From: Lysinibacillus piscis
GTDB taxonomy: Bacteria > Bacillota > Bacilli > Bacillales_A > Planococcaceae
Length of the DNA: 64,000 bases
Reading direction: 5' to 3'
Assembly (NCBI RefSeq): GCF_026012395.1
Contig: NZ_BRZA01000001.1
Location: 1,116,001 to 1,180,000 of the forward strand
The position numbers and the translations under genes were made by a program. Under the pieces are notes generated by a model, which made no database searches, was not told the DNA's origin, and was given only the letters and a program-made list of their open reading frames with translations. How positions within the stretch are numbered: the stretch's first letter is position 1; the number at the start of each line of letters is the position of its first letter. Positions 9,074 to 16,995 of this stretch are shown here, piece by piece.

Positions 9074-10044
9074 TTGAATGCCTCTGGATAGATTGCTTTC
9101 GCTAATTCCTCAAGCCCCTCTGCTAAACGTGGTCCTTGACGATTGACCATATTTGGATCTACTTGAATAATGGCATTGTTTTTCACAGCCGTAATTGTAT
9201 CAAAACCTGCACGTTGTGGGATTTTCGTTAAAATATCAGGTACATAATTGTACGTTACGATTATCACATCTGGATTTTTCGCAATAATTTGCTCTGTGTC
9301 AATTTTATACCAATCCGTACCATCTGCTGCTACATTTTCGGCATGAATCATTTCTAACATTTTGTCTACAAATGTACCTTTCCCTGTTGTATAAATTTCA
9401 GGCTCATCTGACGTCTCAATAAATACTTTCTTCGGCTCTACATTCGCAACTTTTGCTTGTACATCCTCTATTTTTGCCTTCATATCAGTAATAATTTTTT
9501 CTGCCTCTGGTAATTTACCCGTTGCACGTCCAATTTCCTCAATTGTCGTATATGTTTCTTCAAATGTATTAGCATCTTTGACAACAAACACTTTCACACC
9601 AGCAGATTCAAGTTGCTCAATCATTTGTGGTGAAGAAGCGATGCCTGCCTCATGTGCAAAAACAATATCAGGTGTTAAAGCAATAATACGTTCAATATTA
9701 AACTCCATACTACCCACTTTTTCTTTTTCTGCTGCTTCAGCAGGGTAATCATCATAATCATTAACACCCACGATTTCATTATTTAAACCAAGACCAAATA
9801 AAATTTCTGTATTACTTGGAATTAATGAAATGATTTTTTCAGGTGCTGCTTCCAATGTAATTTCTTTCCCAGTAACATCCTTAATCGTCATTGGGAATGT
9901 TGCTTCATCAACCTTTGCATCCTTTTGCTCTGATTGTTGCTCTACATCTGTCGTGCTTTTCGGTTCCTCTTCCTTCTTATTACATGCCGCAAGCAAACCG
10001 ATTGCTAAAAATGCGGACAACCCTATTTTCCAAAATTTCTTCAT
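9070..10044 (-). CDS. btuF: cobalamin-binding lipoprotein of the ABC transporter
   Basis: A 324-residue substrate-binding protein of the BtuF/FhuD class. It has a lipoprotein signal with lipobox LLAAC (Cys21) and then a low-complexity acidic linker. The binding domain shows KIISLIPSNTEILFGLGL and VVGVNDYDDYP-like signatures typical of corrinoid-binding proteins. A good Shine-Dalgarno (AGGAGG) lies 8-9 nt before the ATG. It is the first gene of the operon, directly behind a cobalamin riboswitch and terminator. Confidence 0.93.
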   Translation of the reverse strand: MKKFWKIGLSAFLAIGLLAACNKKEEEPKSTTDVEQQSEQKDAKVDEATFPMTIKDVTGKEITLEAAPEKIISLIPSNTEILFGLGLNNEIVGVNDYDDYPAEAAEKEKVGSMEFNIERIIALTPDIVFAHEAGIASSPQMIEQLESAGVKVFVVKDANTFEETYTTIEEIGRATGKLPEAEKIITDMKAKIEDVQAKVANVEPKKVFIETSDEPEIYTTGKGTFVDKMLEMIHAENVAADGTDWYKIDTEQIIAKNPDVIIVTYNYVPDILTKIPQRAGFDTITAVKNNAIIQVDPNMVNRQGPRLAEGLEELAKAIYPEAFK

Positions 10045-10082
10045 CTGTAAATCCTCCTAGACTATTTTTCTCGAATACCATG

Positions 10083-10108
10083 AAAAAACCCCTCACGCAA
10101 TGGAGGGG
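10083..10108 (-). terminator. riboswitch-controlled terminator upstream of btuF
   Basis: CCCCTC pairs with GAGGGG, and the minus strand continues with TTTTTT. It sits between the cobalamin aptamer and btuF, so it is the expected expression platform. Confidence 0.88.
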
Positions 10109-10124
10109 ATTATGTACTAAAATC

Positions 10125-10302
10125 CACCACCCTATCCGCGTAGGCTGTTGTTAGCTATGCTCTAAAGGACAGGTATTCTGGCTCATGCTAGTTAGCACTC
10201 ACAGTGGCGGGACCGCATCGGATTTGCTGTTATTTGTGTCGCTACGTTTCACTCACGCTTTCACATAGAAAACAACCTCACCGATTTCCCCTTATCCTTT
10301 AC
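10125..10302 (-). promoter_or_regulatory. cobalamin (AdoCbl) riboswitch
   Basis: Read on the minus strand, the region holds the ordered conserved elements GGGGAAATCGGTGAGG, AATCCGATGCGGTCCCGCC, the B12 box GCCACTGTGAGTGC, and GAGCCAGAATACCTGTCC. It lies directly upstream of btuF and its terminator. The peripheral stem between the GGTGA element and the AATCCG element is enlarged. Positions 10237-10264 of that stem match an intergenic repeat seen near 14.6 kb. Confidence 0.95.
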
Positions 10303-10320
10303 AAGTATCCAATTACTATC

Positions 10321-10326
10321 ATTATA
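10321..10326 (-). promoter_or_regulatory. -10 box of the btu operon promoter
   Basis: A perfect TATAAT on the minus strand sits about 20 nt before the first conserved riboswitch element. The -35 region is a run of T and poorly matched. Confidence 0.55.
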
Positions 10327-10483
10327 CATGAACTATGACGAAAAAAAAATCGACTCTCTGCCTTAAACAATTTCATTGAAGTGCTACACTGTTTCACGCC
10401 ACCACACCAACTAATTTATTATCGACACATAATGAGGAGTTTATCTACAAGGTCGTGTCGATTATCTACGAATGTTCAATATT

Positions 10484-10516
10484 ATAAAACCCTCGACATT
10501 TTACATGCCGAGGGTT
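10484..10516 (-). terminator. terminator of argS
   Basis: AACCCTCG pairs with CGAGGGTT (8 bp, loop of 13), followed by TTTTAT on the minus strand, 5 nt beyond the argS stop. Confidence 0.88.
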
Positions 10517-10520
10517 CTGA

Positions 10521-12191
10521 TTACATTTTCTCAGGAGCAGATACGCCAATTAAACGTAATGCATTAGCAATTGTTGTGCGTACAGCGGTAATTAATGCTA
10601 AACGAGCCTCTGTTAGCTCTTTATTAGAAGCATCTAATACTTTTTCAGCATTGTAGAAGCTGTGGAAGGCTGCTGCTGTTTCTTGAATATAGTTAGCAAT
10701 ACGGTGTGGCGTGCGGTGTTTCGCTGCATCTGCCACCACTTTCGGGAAATCACCCACTTTTTTCAGTAAATCAATTTCCTTTTCAGCCGTTAATAAGTTT
10801 AAGTGCTCTGTTGATGGAGCAAAGCCTTGCTCAGTCGCTGAACGTAAAATAGACGAAATACGTGCATGTGCATATTGTGCATAGTACACGGGGTTTTCGT
10901 TGGATTGCGATACAGCAAGATCAAGGTCAAAGTCCATATGTGAATCACCTGCTGTTTTTACGAAGAAGTAACGAACTGCATCTAAGCCCACTTCTTCTAC
11001 AAGCTCACGCATTGTCACCGCATTACCTGTACGCTTCGACATTTTAAACTTCTCACCATCTTTGTACAGTTGCACCATTTGAATCACTTCTACTTCCAAT
11101 GTATCACGGTCATAGCCAAGTGCTTGAATCGCTGCTTTCATACGTGGGATATAGCCATGATGGTCTGCTCCCCAAATATTAATTAATTTATCAAAGCCAC
11201 GTACAATTTTATCCTCATGGTAAGCAATATCTGGTGTTAAATAAGTGAAAGAGCCATCATTTTTAATTAACACACGGTCTTTATCGTCACCAAATGTTGT
11301 CGAACGGAACCAAGTTGCACCGTCTTCCTCAAATACATGACCATTTGCTTTTAGTTTATCCAATGCTACTTCAATTTTACCGTTGTCATATAAAGATGTT
11401 TCAGAATACCACACATCAAAGTTTACACGGAAATTAGCAAGGTCTGTTTTCAATTTATCTAACTCTAATGCTAAACCATGCTGACGGAAGAAAGCAAAAC
11501 GATCTTCATCTGATTTCGCTAAAATCGAATCACCATACTCATTAGCCAATTTACCCGCAATATCAATAATATCCTGACCATGGTAGCCATCCTCTGGCAT
11601 CACTGCTTCTAGCCCTAACGCTTGCTTATAACGAGCTTCTAACGAATACGCTAAATTATTAATTTGATTCCCTGCATCATTAATATAGTACTCACGAGAA
11701 ACAGTATAGCCAGCCATATCAAGTACATTACATAAGGAATCTCCTACCGAAGCGCCACGTGCATGTCCTAAGTGAAGATCACCTGTTGGGTTGGCAGATA
11801 CAAATTCCACTTGCACTTTCTCGCCTGCCCCTGCATTTGAACGACCATAATCAGTGCCTTGCTCCAACACCTGTGTCACAACACCTGTTAAGAAATCTTT
11901 ACGCACAGTAATATTAATAAAGCCTGGACCTGCGATATCCAATTTCTCAATATCTGTACCCGCTGTCTCTAGATTTTCTAAAATCGCCTCTGCAATGGCA
12001 CGAGGTGGTTTTTTCGCTAATTTCGTTAATTGCATGGCGATATTTGTTGCATAATCTCCATTTGCCTTATCCTTTGGTGTTTCAAGGTGAATATTTAACT
12101 CTGTACCCGCTTCTACTAAGCCCGCTTTTTCAATAGCCTGTACAATCGCTACTTTAATGGCCTGTTGTACTTGTTCTACTGCGTTCATCAT
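10521..12191 (-). CDS. argS: arginyl-tRNA synthetase
   Basis: Class I aminoacyl-tRNA synthetase charging tRNA-Arg. The HIGH motif appears as HLGHAR within [16 protein letters not shown], and the KMSKS loop as [12 protein letters not shown]. It has the N-terminal additional domain and the C-terminal DALR anticodon-binding domain ending [12 protein letters not shown]. At 556 residues it is full length. Its start overlaps the ywiB stop by ATGA, giving a ywiB-argS operon as in B. subtilis. I see no T-box leader, which fits argS of the related genera. Confidence 0.97.
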   Translation of the reverse strand: MMNAVEQVQQAIKVAIVQAIEKAGLVEAGTELNIHLETPKDKANGDYATNIAMQLTKLAKKPPRAIAEAILENLETAGTDIEKLDIAGPGFINITVRKDFLTGVVTQVLEQGTDYGRSNAGAGEKVQVEFVSANPTGDLHLGHARGASVGDSLCNVLDMAGYTVSREYYINDAGNQINNLAYSLEARYKQALGLEAVMPEDGYHGQDIIDIAGKLANEYGDSILAKSDEDRFAFFRQHGLALELDKLKTDLANFRVNFDVWYSETSLYDNGKIEVALDKLKANGHVFEEDGATWFRSTTFGDDKDRVLIKNDGSFTYLTPDIAYHEDKIVRGFDKLINIWGADHHGYIPRMKAAIQALGYDRDTLEVEVIQMVQLYKDGEKFKMSKRTGNAVTMRELVEEVGLDAVRYFFVKTAGDSHMDFDLDLAVSQSNENPVYYAQYAHARISSILRSATEQGFAPSTEHLNLLTAEKEIDLLKKVGDFPKVVADAAKHRTPHRIANYIQETAAAFHSFYNAEKVLDASNKELTEARLALITAVRTTIANALRLIGVSAPEKM

Positions 12192-12622
12192 TGTACCTCC
12201 ATAAATGTAATATCTACTGTATAATTGCCTGCAGATTGTCCACTAATGATTAAATCATATTGCACGTGAAATTGTCCGCTTGTTTCCTGCTTCGTAAATG
12301 ATAGTTGTTTCGTTTGTACAACAAGTGGCATTGAACCAAAATCACCTTCATAATGCCCATTTTGCTGTTCCAAACGATTCAATGGTAGTCTCATATTTAC
12401 AGCACCAGCACGCATAATGAGTGCCTTATCATGGTCGAGCTTCATCGTCGTCCGAATAACTTGACCTTCTTCTATTTCTTCATATTTTAAATAGGTGCTT
12501 CCTGCTTTTTCAAGTAACTGTCCTGTCAGCCACATTTCAGTCATTTCTTGCTCACCATCAGTTGGCTGAATCATGGAAGTAAGATGAATACTTACTTGCG
12601 ATTTTACCTCATTCGCCATCAT
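12188..12622 (-). CDS. ywiB: DUF1934 (YwiB) family beta-barrel protein
   Basis: This 144-residue calycin-like DUF1934 protein has no established function and is conserved directly upstream of argS in Bacillus. It is predicted cytoplasmic, with no signal peptide and mostly beta strands. AAAGGAG lies before two adjacent ATG codons at 12622 and 12619; either may be used. A longer reading frame to 12742 exists, but its extra 40 codons overlap the promoter at 12659-12688 and are not real. Transcription most likely starts there and runs into argS. Confidence 0.85.
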   Translation of the reverse strand: MMANEVKSQVSIHLTSMIQPTDGEQEMTEMWLTGQLLEKAGSTYLKYEEIEEGQVIRTTMKLDHDKALIMRAGAVNMRLPLNRLEQQNGHYEGDFGSMPLVVQTKQLSFTKQETSGQFHVQYDLIISGQSAGNYTVDITFMEVQ

Positions 12623-12658
12623 GGACACTCCTTTGTGTTCTTTTACTATAACCTTCTT

Positions 12659-12688
12659 ATTATAGGATACATACTGATATTTTTTCAA
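12659..12688 (-). promoter_or_regulatory. sigma-A promoter of ywiB-argS
   Basis: TTGAAA, 18 bp, TATAAT on the minus strand, 37 bp upstream of the ywiB start. Confidence 0.75.
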
Positions 12689-12765
12689 GATAGAAGTCAA
12701 ATGCCCCCCATAATTGGAGGTAATAAAAAAGCATTTACTCAAGTTAATGAATTTGAGGTGACAGA

Positions 12766-12987
12766 ATGGGAATTAGGGCTAAATTCAAATGAAAAAATAT
12801 TTTGGATGATAGAGGTATTTCAATCAGAAAATGCACTGAAATGGCTGACTTAAAGGTTGAAACGGTGAGACACATGTATAACGATACAACAATGCAATAT
12901 CAAGGTGACCATTGTGCAATTAGCGACTTGATAGAAATTATTGAGGAATGGCTTCGTTTTACGCTGCGTATACTATTAAAGCCTTGA
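12766..12987 (+). pseudogene. decayed small Cro/C1-type regulator
   Basis: GAGGTGA precedes the ATG by 5 nt. The reading frame begins MGIRAKFK and hits an in-frame TGA at codon 9 (12790-12792). It then continues in the same frame as NILDDRGISIRKCTEMADL and KVETVRHMYNDTTMQYQ, recognisably an Xre helix-turn-helix. After GDHC it rejoins AISDLIEIIEE, the usual C-terminal motif of 65-70-residue Cro/C1 proteins. The residues normally joining these parts are missing, so there is also an internal deletion. The 3' end overlaps the -35 box of the small RNA that follows. A stop codon plus a deletion argue against a sequencing error alone. Confidence 0.7.
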
Positions 12988-13012
12988 CGGTTTCACTTGT
13001 TAGGGTTAAGAT
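12984..13012 (+). promoter_or_regulatory. promoter of the candidate antitoxin RNA
   Basis: TTGACG, 17 bp, TAAGAT; a near-consensus sigma-A promoter that predicts a start near 13019. Confidence 0.7.
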
Positions 13013-13018
13013 AGTGGC

Positions 13019-13090
13019 AGCAAGATTCTTTGTCGTGATAGAATCTAGGCATGTAGTACGGCGTCCGAGTGGTTCTCGGGCGTTTTTTTA
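13019..13090 (+). ncRNA. candidate type I antitoxin RNA (RNA II-like, about 70 nt)
   Basis: The RNA is bounded by a sigma-A promoter (12984-13012) and a strong terminator (13062-13089). Its 5' half forms a 7-bp stem (AGATTCT at 13023-13029, AGAATCT at 13040-13046) with the 10-nt loop TTGTCGTGAT. The loop is complementary to ATCACGAC within codons 4-7 of the small minus-strand ORF. Overall 13026-13059 is a diverged direct copy of 13262-13293, so the RNA can pair across the ORF start codon, with several mismatches falling as G-U pairs. No ORF of note is present. Its function as an antitoxin is inferred from this architecture and needs expression data. Confidence 0.6.
13062..13089 (+). terminator. 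terminator of the candidate antitoxin RNA
   Basis: CGTCCGAG pairs with CTCGGGCG (8 bp, one G-U, loop of 5), followed by TTTTTTT. Confidence 0.88.
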
Positions 13091-13100
13091 TTTTATCGAA

Positions 13101-13134
13101 AAGAAAACACCACCCAGTAAAGAATACTGAATGG
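13101..13134 (-). terminator. terminator of the 46-codon ORF mRNA
   Basis: On the minus strand CCATTCAGTA pairs with TACTGGGTGG (10 bp including two G-U, loop TTCTT), followed by TGTTTTCTTTT. It converges with the antitoxin terminator 12 bp away. Confidence 0.75.
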
Positions 13135-13145
13135 CGCATCCTTTT

Positions 13146-13286
13146 CTACAGCATCATCCGAAAGAAACGATAAACAGTATCTATCAAACGGAATACATCC
13201 GCCACGTATCGAAAGATGGTTAGCCTTTCTTTACGTTGTTCCTCTCTTTGCGCTTTGAACTTTCTTAGTCGTGATAGCTTAGACAC
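13146..13286 (-). CDS. 46-residue basic small protein, candidate type I toxin
   Basis: The GTG at 13286 sits 8 nt after AGGAGG and opens a 46-codon frame ending TAG. The protein begins MSKLSRLRKFKAQREEQRKE, a very basic helix (13 Lys/Arg in total against 5 Asp/Glu). It ends with the amphipathic, aromatic LTIFRYVADVFRLIDTVYRF and then FRMML. It has no cysteine or signal peptide. The gene has its own consensus promoter, a Shine-Dalgarno locked in a hairpin, and a terminator. It faces a small RNA complementary to its start. Membrane activity is plausible from the C-terminal segment but unproven. It does not resemble Fst/Ldr, TxpA or BsrG toxins in sequence. An ATG at 13289 in another frame stops after seven codons. 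Confidence 0.65.
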   Translation of the reverse strand: MSKLSRLRKFKAQREEQRKERLTIFRYVADVFRLIDTVYRFFRMML

Positions 13287-13294
13287 ATAGTACA

Positions 13295-13314
13295 CCTCCT
13301 TTCGAAAAAGGAAG
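13295..13314 (-). promoter_or_regulatory. Shine-Dalgarno-sequestering hairpin of the 46-codon ORF
   Basis: CTTCCTTT, loop TTCG, AAAGGAGG: an 8-bp stem (one G-U) with a UUCG tetraloop that buries the entire ribosome-binding site. This is typical of toxin mRNAs of type I systems, where it delays translation until processing or displacement. Confidence 0.75.
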
Positions 13315-13335
13315 TTAGCTAGATGCTGCCTATTT

Positions 13336-13363
13336 ATTGTAGCATGTTCATAATACCCGTCAA
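13336..13363 (-). promoter_or_regulatory. promoter of the 46-codon ORF
   Basis: On the minus strand TTGACG, 16 bp, TACAAT; predicts a start near 13329 and a 5' leader of about 43 nt. Confidence 0.75.
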
Positions 13364-13433
13364 TGTAACTTTATTGATAGTGGTCTCTGCATTTGATACA
13401 CTCACACGACCACATGAAAAGTGCTTGTTCACT

Positions 13434-13466
13434 AAAAGTGGGACTAGCCAATAGCTACATCCCACT
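13434..13466 (-). terminator. terminator of speB
   Basis: AGTGGGA and TCCCACT pair around an inner GTAGC/GCTA-type stem; the minus strand continues with TTTTAG. Confidence 0.7.
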
Positions 13467-13501
13467 CCAATCACTTTATATCAACGTTTTTGCCATACTT
13501 A

Positions 13502-14374
13502 TTATTTTACCCAGCCCAAAATCATTTCTCTTAGCAATTTTGAAGCTGTATTTGCCGTCATTTCTGATGAATCATAAATTGGTGCTACTTCTACTAAATC
13601 AAAGCCAACTACATTTACATCACTACCAGCAATCGCATGAATTGAAGCTAGTAGCTCTTTAGCTGTAATACCACCACAGTCCACTGTACCTGTACCTGGT
13701 GCATGTGCTGGATCAAGTACATCAATGTCAATCGTTACATAAACATTGCGTCCTGCTAATGTTGGTAATACTTCTTTTAATGGCTCTAGCACTTCAAATT
13801 TGGAAATGTGCATGCCATTTTCTTTTGCCCATTCAAATTCCTCTTTCATACCTGAACGAATGCCGAATGAGTAAACATTTTTTGGACCAATATGCTCCGC
13901 AATTTTACGAATTGGCGTAGAATGTGAAAGTGGTTCTCCTTCATACTCTACACGTAAATCTGTATGTGCATCGAAATGGATAATCGCTAAATCATTATAT
14001 TTTGCAGCAACAGCCTTCATTACGGGCCATGATACTAAATGCTCGCCACCCATGCCTACAGGAATTTTGTTATCTGCTAATAAGGTTTGAATATATTTTT
14101 CAATTTCATCTAATGAGCGCTGTGCATTCCCAAATGGGAGTGGAATATCACCTGCGTCAAAATATTTAACCTCATCTAATTCACGGTCTAAATATGGACT
14201 GTATTCCTCTAAACCGATTGATACTTCACGAATACGCTGTGGACCAAAACGTGAGCCTGGTCTGTAACTCACTGTCCAATCCATTGGCATCCCATAAATT
14301 ACAGCCTGTGCATCCTCATATGTAGGGTGACTTTTAATAAACACATTCCCCGAATAAGCCTCATCAAATCTCAT
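13502..14374 (-). CDS. speB: agmatinase (ureohydrolase)
   Basis: Mn-dependent hydrolase converting agmatine to putrescine and urea in polyamine synthesis. The metal-binding motifs GMGGEHLVSWP, IIHFDAHTDLR and IDIDVLDPAHAPGTGT are all present. With the ATG at 14374, preceded by AAGGAGG at 8 nt, the protein has 290 residues, the B. subtilis SpeB length. An upstream in-frame ATG at 14392 is not needed. In B. subtilis speB follows speE; here no spermidine synthase is adjacent. The gene is divergent from pbpG, as in the ywh region. Confidence 0.95.
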   Translation of the reverse strand: MRFDEAYSGNVFIKSHPTYEDAQAVIYGMPMDWTVSYRPGSRFGPQRIREVSIGLEEYSPYLDRELDEVKYFDAGDIPLPFGNAQRSLDEIEKYIQTLLADNKIPVGMGGEHLVSWPVMKAVAAKYNDLAIIHFDAHTDLRVEYEGEPLSHSTPIRKIAEHIGPKNVYSFGIRSGMKEEFEWAKENGMHISKFEVLEPLKEVLPTLAGRNVYVTIDIDVLDPAHAPGTGTVDCGGITAKELLASIHAIAGSDVNVVGFDLVEVAPIYDSSEMTANTASKLLREMILGWVK

Positions 14375-14546
14375 TAATAGTTCCTCCTTCATAGCTACCT
14401 ACTCTATCTATCATTTAGCGTCTCTTACGAAAATGTAATGAAACTCTATTCTTTCCACTTCGTACTTATTATTAGCACACTACGCAAAATTCGATTAAAA
14501 TCTACAAAGTGTACAAAAAAAGTATAGATGTTTTTCAATAAAGTGC

Positions 14547-14683
14547 AAGCAATTTTTGTGCGAAAGTGCAGTGCAACGCAATGTCAGCAACAAGCAATTT
14601 TTGTCCGAAAGTGTGAGTGAAACATAGCGACAGTAACAAGTAATTCCCATGTGCTAGCGTAGTGCCACACAACAACAGCAATT
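14547..14683 (+). repeat. tandem intergenic repeat, about 46 bp, three copies of decreasing fidelity
   Basis: Copy 1 is 14547-14591, copy 2 is 14592-14637 and a degraded copy 3 is 14638-14683. Each begins AAGCAATTTTTGT or a variant, continues with CGAAAGTG and ends in a GACAGTAAC-like string. The region is the speB-pbpG intergenic stretch (14375-14833) and carries no ORF with a ribosome-binding site. The core of copy 2 recurs inside the cobalamin riboswitch at 10237-10264. Confidence 0.7.
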
Positions 14684-14782
14684 TTTTCTGTATCAAAAGC
14701 AATAATCGCTAGTTTTTCATCAGAATGCCGATTAAAGATGTGCATGCAAACACATACTAGCAATAAATTCTTAGAATGAGTT

Positions 14783-14812
14783 GAATACTACAGACTTGTT
14801 CTTATCATTTGT
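14783..14812 (+). promoter_or_regulatory. possible forespore (sigma-G/F) promoter of pbpG
   Basis: GAATA, 18 bp, CATTTGT partially fits the sigma-G pattern and lies 22 bp before the pbpG start. B. subtilis pbpG is forespore-expressed, which supports the idea. The -10 match is imperfect. Confidence 0.3.
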
Positions 14813-14833
14813 TAGAAAACGAGGTGAAGTCAC

Positions 14834-16888
14834 ATGAAAAGAAAAAGTTATCAGCGTAAGCAACAACGTGTTAAACGCAGACGTAAAGTGTTAACATTCT
14901 TTATTGCTTCTATATCTGCTCTAGTTGTAGCATTTATTGCACTACGCGTTTATGTACAAGTGGCTGGTGCTCCACCTCTAACCGTACCAAAAGCCTCGAT
15001 TTTTTTAGATGAAAATAAAAACCAAATCGGTGACCACTTTACCAACCAACGACGCTATTGGGTTAGTATCGATGAAATGTCACCCTATTTAACCAAAGCA
15101 GTTGTTGCTGTGGAGGATAAAGATTTTTATAAACATAGCGGACTCGATTTTTCACGTATTGCTGGCGCTATTCTAGTAGATATTAAAGCAGGTTATAAAG
15201 CACAAGGCGCAAGCACAATCACACAGCAATATGCACGTAATCTCTATCTTTCACATGAAAAATCATGGACACGTAAGCTAAATGAGGCTTTATATGCCTA
15301 TCGAATCGAAGTTTTTTATGATAAAGACCAAATACTCGAAGGCTACTTGAATACGGTTTATTATGGACATGGGATGTACGGCGTAGAGGCAGCCAGTCAG
15401 TTTTACTTCGGCAAATCAGCACGTGATTTAACATTAGCCGAGGCAGCGATGCTGACAGGCGTACCAAAAGGACCAAGTATCTATTCTCCTATTGCCAATA
15501 TGGAAAAAGCAACAAACCGCCAACATGTTATTTTAAAATTAATGGCCGATCAAGGAAGCATTACACAGGATGAAAAAACACGTGCACAAAACGAACAGCT
15601 TGTATTAAAAAATGATAGCTGGGTTGCTACTAAATCCGTTGCTCCGTATTTTTTAGATGTAGCTTGGCAAGAAGCAAGTGAAATTTTAAAAGCGAAAAAT
15701 CTCGATATTAGCGAAGGTGGCTGGACAATTCAAACAACCTTGAATTTAGCGCACCAAAAGGCGGCTGAAGAAGCTGTAACTAAACATATGCCAGCCAATG
15801 ACCTACAAACAGCATTTGTCAGCATGACGGCTAAAACAGGTGCTGTCACAGCACTGATTGGTGGTAGAGATTACGCTACAAGTTCATTTAATCGTGTTTC
15901 ACAAGCAAAACGGCAACCTGGTTCAACCATTAAGCCAATTTTATATGCCGCAGCCTTAGAAAATGGCTTCACTCCTTTAACTTATTTAGATGTTAGTGAA
16001 ACCACTTTTACCTACGATAAAGGGCGAGCGACATATGCACCTAAAAATGTAAATGGTCAATTTGCCCAACATGATATGTCCATGGCACAGGCCATTGCCA
16101 TCTCTGATAATATATACGCTGTCAAAACATTGGAGGAAATTGGCTTCAAAACATTCCATGATATGGCGAATCGCTTCGATATTAATATTGGGACAAAGGA
16201 CAATTTATCCATTGCACTCGGTACAATAGAAACAACCCTATACGATATGACAAATGCGTATAATATACTAGCCTCACAAGGACAGAAAACAATGCCTACG
16301 ACAATCGTATCGATTAAAAATGCAAATGGTGATGTCATTTATACAAATAAGGATATTCAAAGAGAAGATGAAAGCGTACTATCAAAAGAAAATACCTATA
16401 TGCTAACAGAAATGATGACAGGTATTTTCGACCCCGTTTTTAGTGACTATTCACCAGCCACAGGTATTAGTATTCGCTCGCGTATGACACACACATACGC
16501 TGCTAAATCAGGCTCTACTAATAGCGATCAATGGCTTATTGGCTTCACACCACATTTAACTGCTGGTGTATGGAACGGTTATGATCAAGGAAAAAATTTA
16601 ACAAGCAAAGAAGACACGGCTGTAACGAAGCAAATTTGGATTGATTTTATGGAAGCTGTTCACAAAGGGACGAAAAATGAAGATTTTGTAAAACCGAAAA
16701 ATGTGAAGGGCGTTGTCATTGATATTGAAACAGGAAAGCTCGCAACGAATGCATGTCCAAAGCAACGCCTTATTTATGTAAATACTGAAGATGTACCAAC
16801 AGAAAAATGTACACAATTTGATATTTTAGACAGCAACACATGGGGCGAATTTTGGAATATGCTACCGTTCTCTATTTTCAAAAATTAA
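14834..16888 (+). CDS. pbpG: class A penicillin-binding protein (transglycosylase/transpeptidase)
   Basis: Bifunctional peptidoglycan synthase of 684 residues anchored by one helix (about 20-42) after a Lys/Arg-rich cytoplasmic tail. The GT51 domain shows VAVEDKDFYKHSGLD (catalytic Glu) and GASTITQQYARNLYL. The transpeptidase domain has the active-site Ser in PGSTIKP, then ISDNIYA (SxN) and AAKSGSTNSDQW (KSG). The length and position next to speB and ywhD match B. subtilis pbpG (ywhE, PBP2d), which makes spore peptidoglycan. GAGGTGA lies before the ATG. An odd feature is the upstream tandem repeat. Confidence 0.92.
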   Translation: MKRKSYQRKQQRVKRRRKVLTFFIASISALVVAFIALRVYVQVAGAPPLTVPKASIFLDENKNQIGDHFTNQRRYWVSIDEMSPYLTKAVVAVEDKDFYKHSGLDFSRIAGAILVDIKAGYKAQGASTITQQYARNLYLSHEKSWTRKLNEALYAYRIEVFYDKDQILEGYLNTVYYGHGMYGVEAASQFYFGKSARDLTLAEAAMLTGVPKGPSIYSPIANMEKATNRQHVILKLMADQGSITQDEKTRAQNEQLVLKNDSWVATKSVAPYFLDVAWQEASEILKAKNLDISEGGWTIQTTLNLAHQKAAEEAVTKHMPANDLQTAFVSMTAKTGAVTALIGGRDYATSSFNRVSQAKRQPGSTIKPILYAAALENGFTPLTYLDVSETTFTYDKGRATYAPKNVNGQFAQHDMSMAQAIAISDNIYAVKTLEEIGFKTFHDMANRFDINIGTKDNLSIALGTIETTLYDMTNAYNILASQGQKTMPTTIVSIKNANGDVIYTNKDIQREDESVLSKENTYMLTEMMTGIFDPVFSDYSPATGISIRSRMTHTYAAKSGSTNSDQWLIGFTPHLTAGVWNGYDQGKNLTSKEDTAVTKQIWIDFMEAVHKGTKNEDFVKPKNVKGVVIDIETGKLATNACPKQRLIYVNTEDVPTEKCTQFDILDSNTWGEFWNMLPFSIFKN

Positions 16889-16995
16889 AACTCATAAAGG
16901 CAACCTTTTTAAATAACATACGTTTTTATAAGTAAGCTCTCGACAAAGATGATTCATTATATCGCAGTTCAGCTAATGACGTCTGAACTACGAAA

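Larger units (their letters stand above)
13026..13293 (+). repeat. diverged direct repeat pair linking antitoxin RNA and toxin start
   Basis: Copy A is 13026-13059 and copy B 13262-13293, in the same orientation. Both begin TTCTT(T/A)GTCGTGATAG and end TAGTAC. About 26 of 32 aligned positions match, with a 2-nt gap. Copy A is transcribed rightward in the small RNA. Copy B is transcribed leftward in the ORF mRNA and covers its start codon. This matches the role of direct repeats DRa and DRb in the pAD1 par locus. Confidence 0.75.

Noticed and set aside
12548..12853. 101-codon plus-strand frame
   Set aside because: It crosses the ywiB coding region and promoter. Only the separate frame from 12766 shows a recognisable protein fragment.
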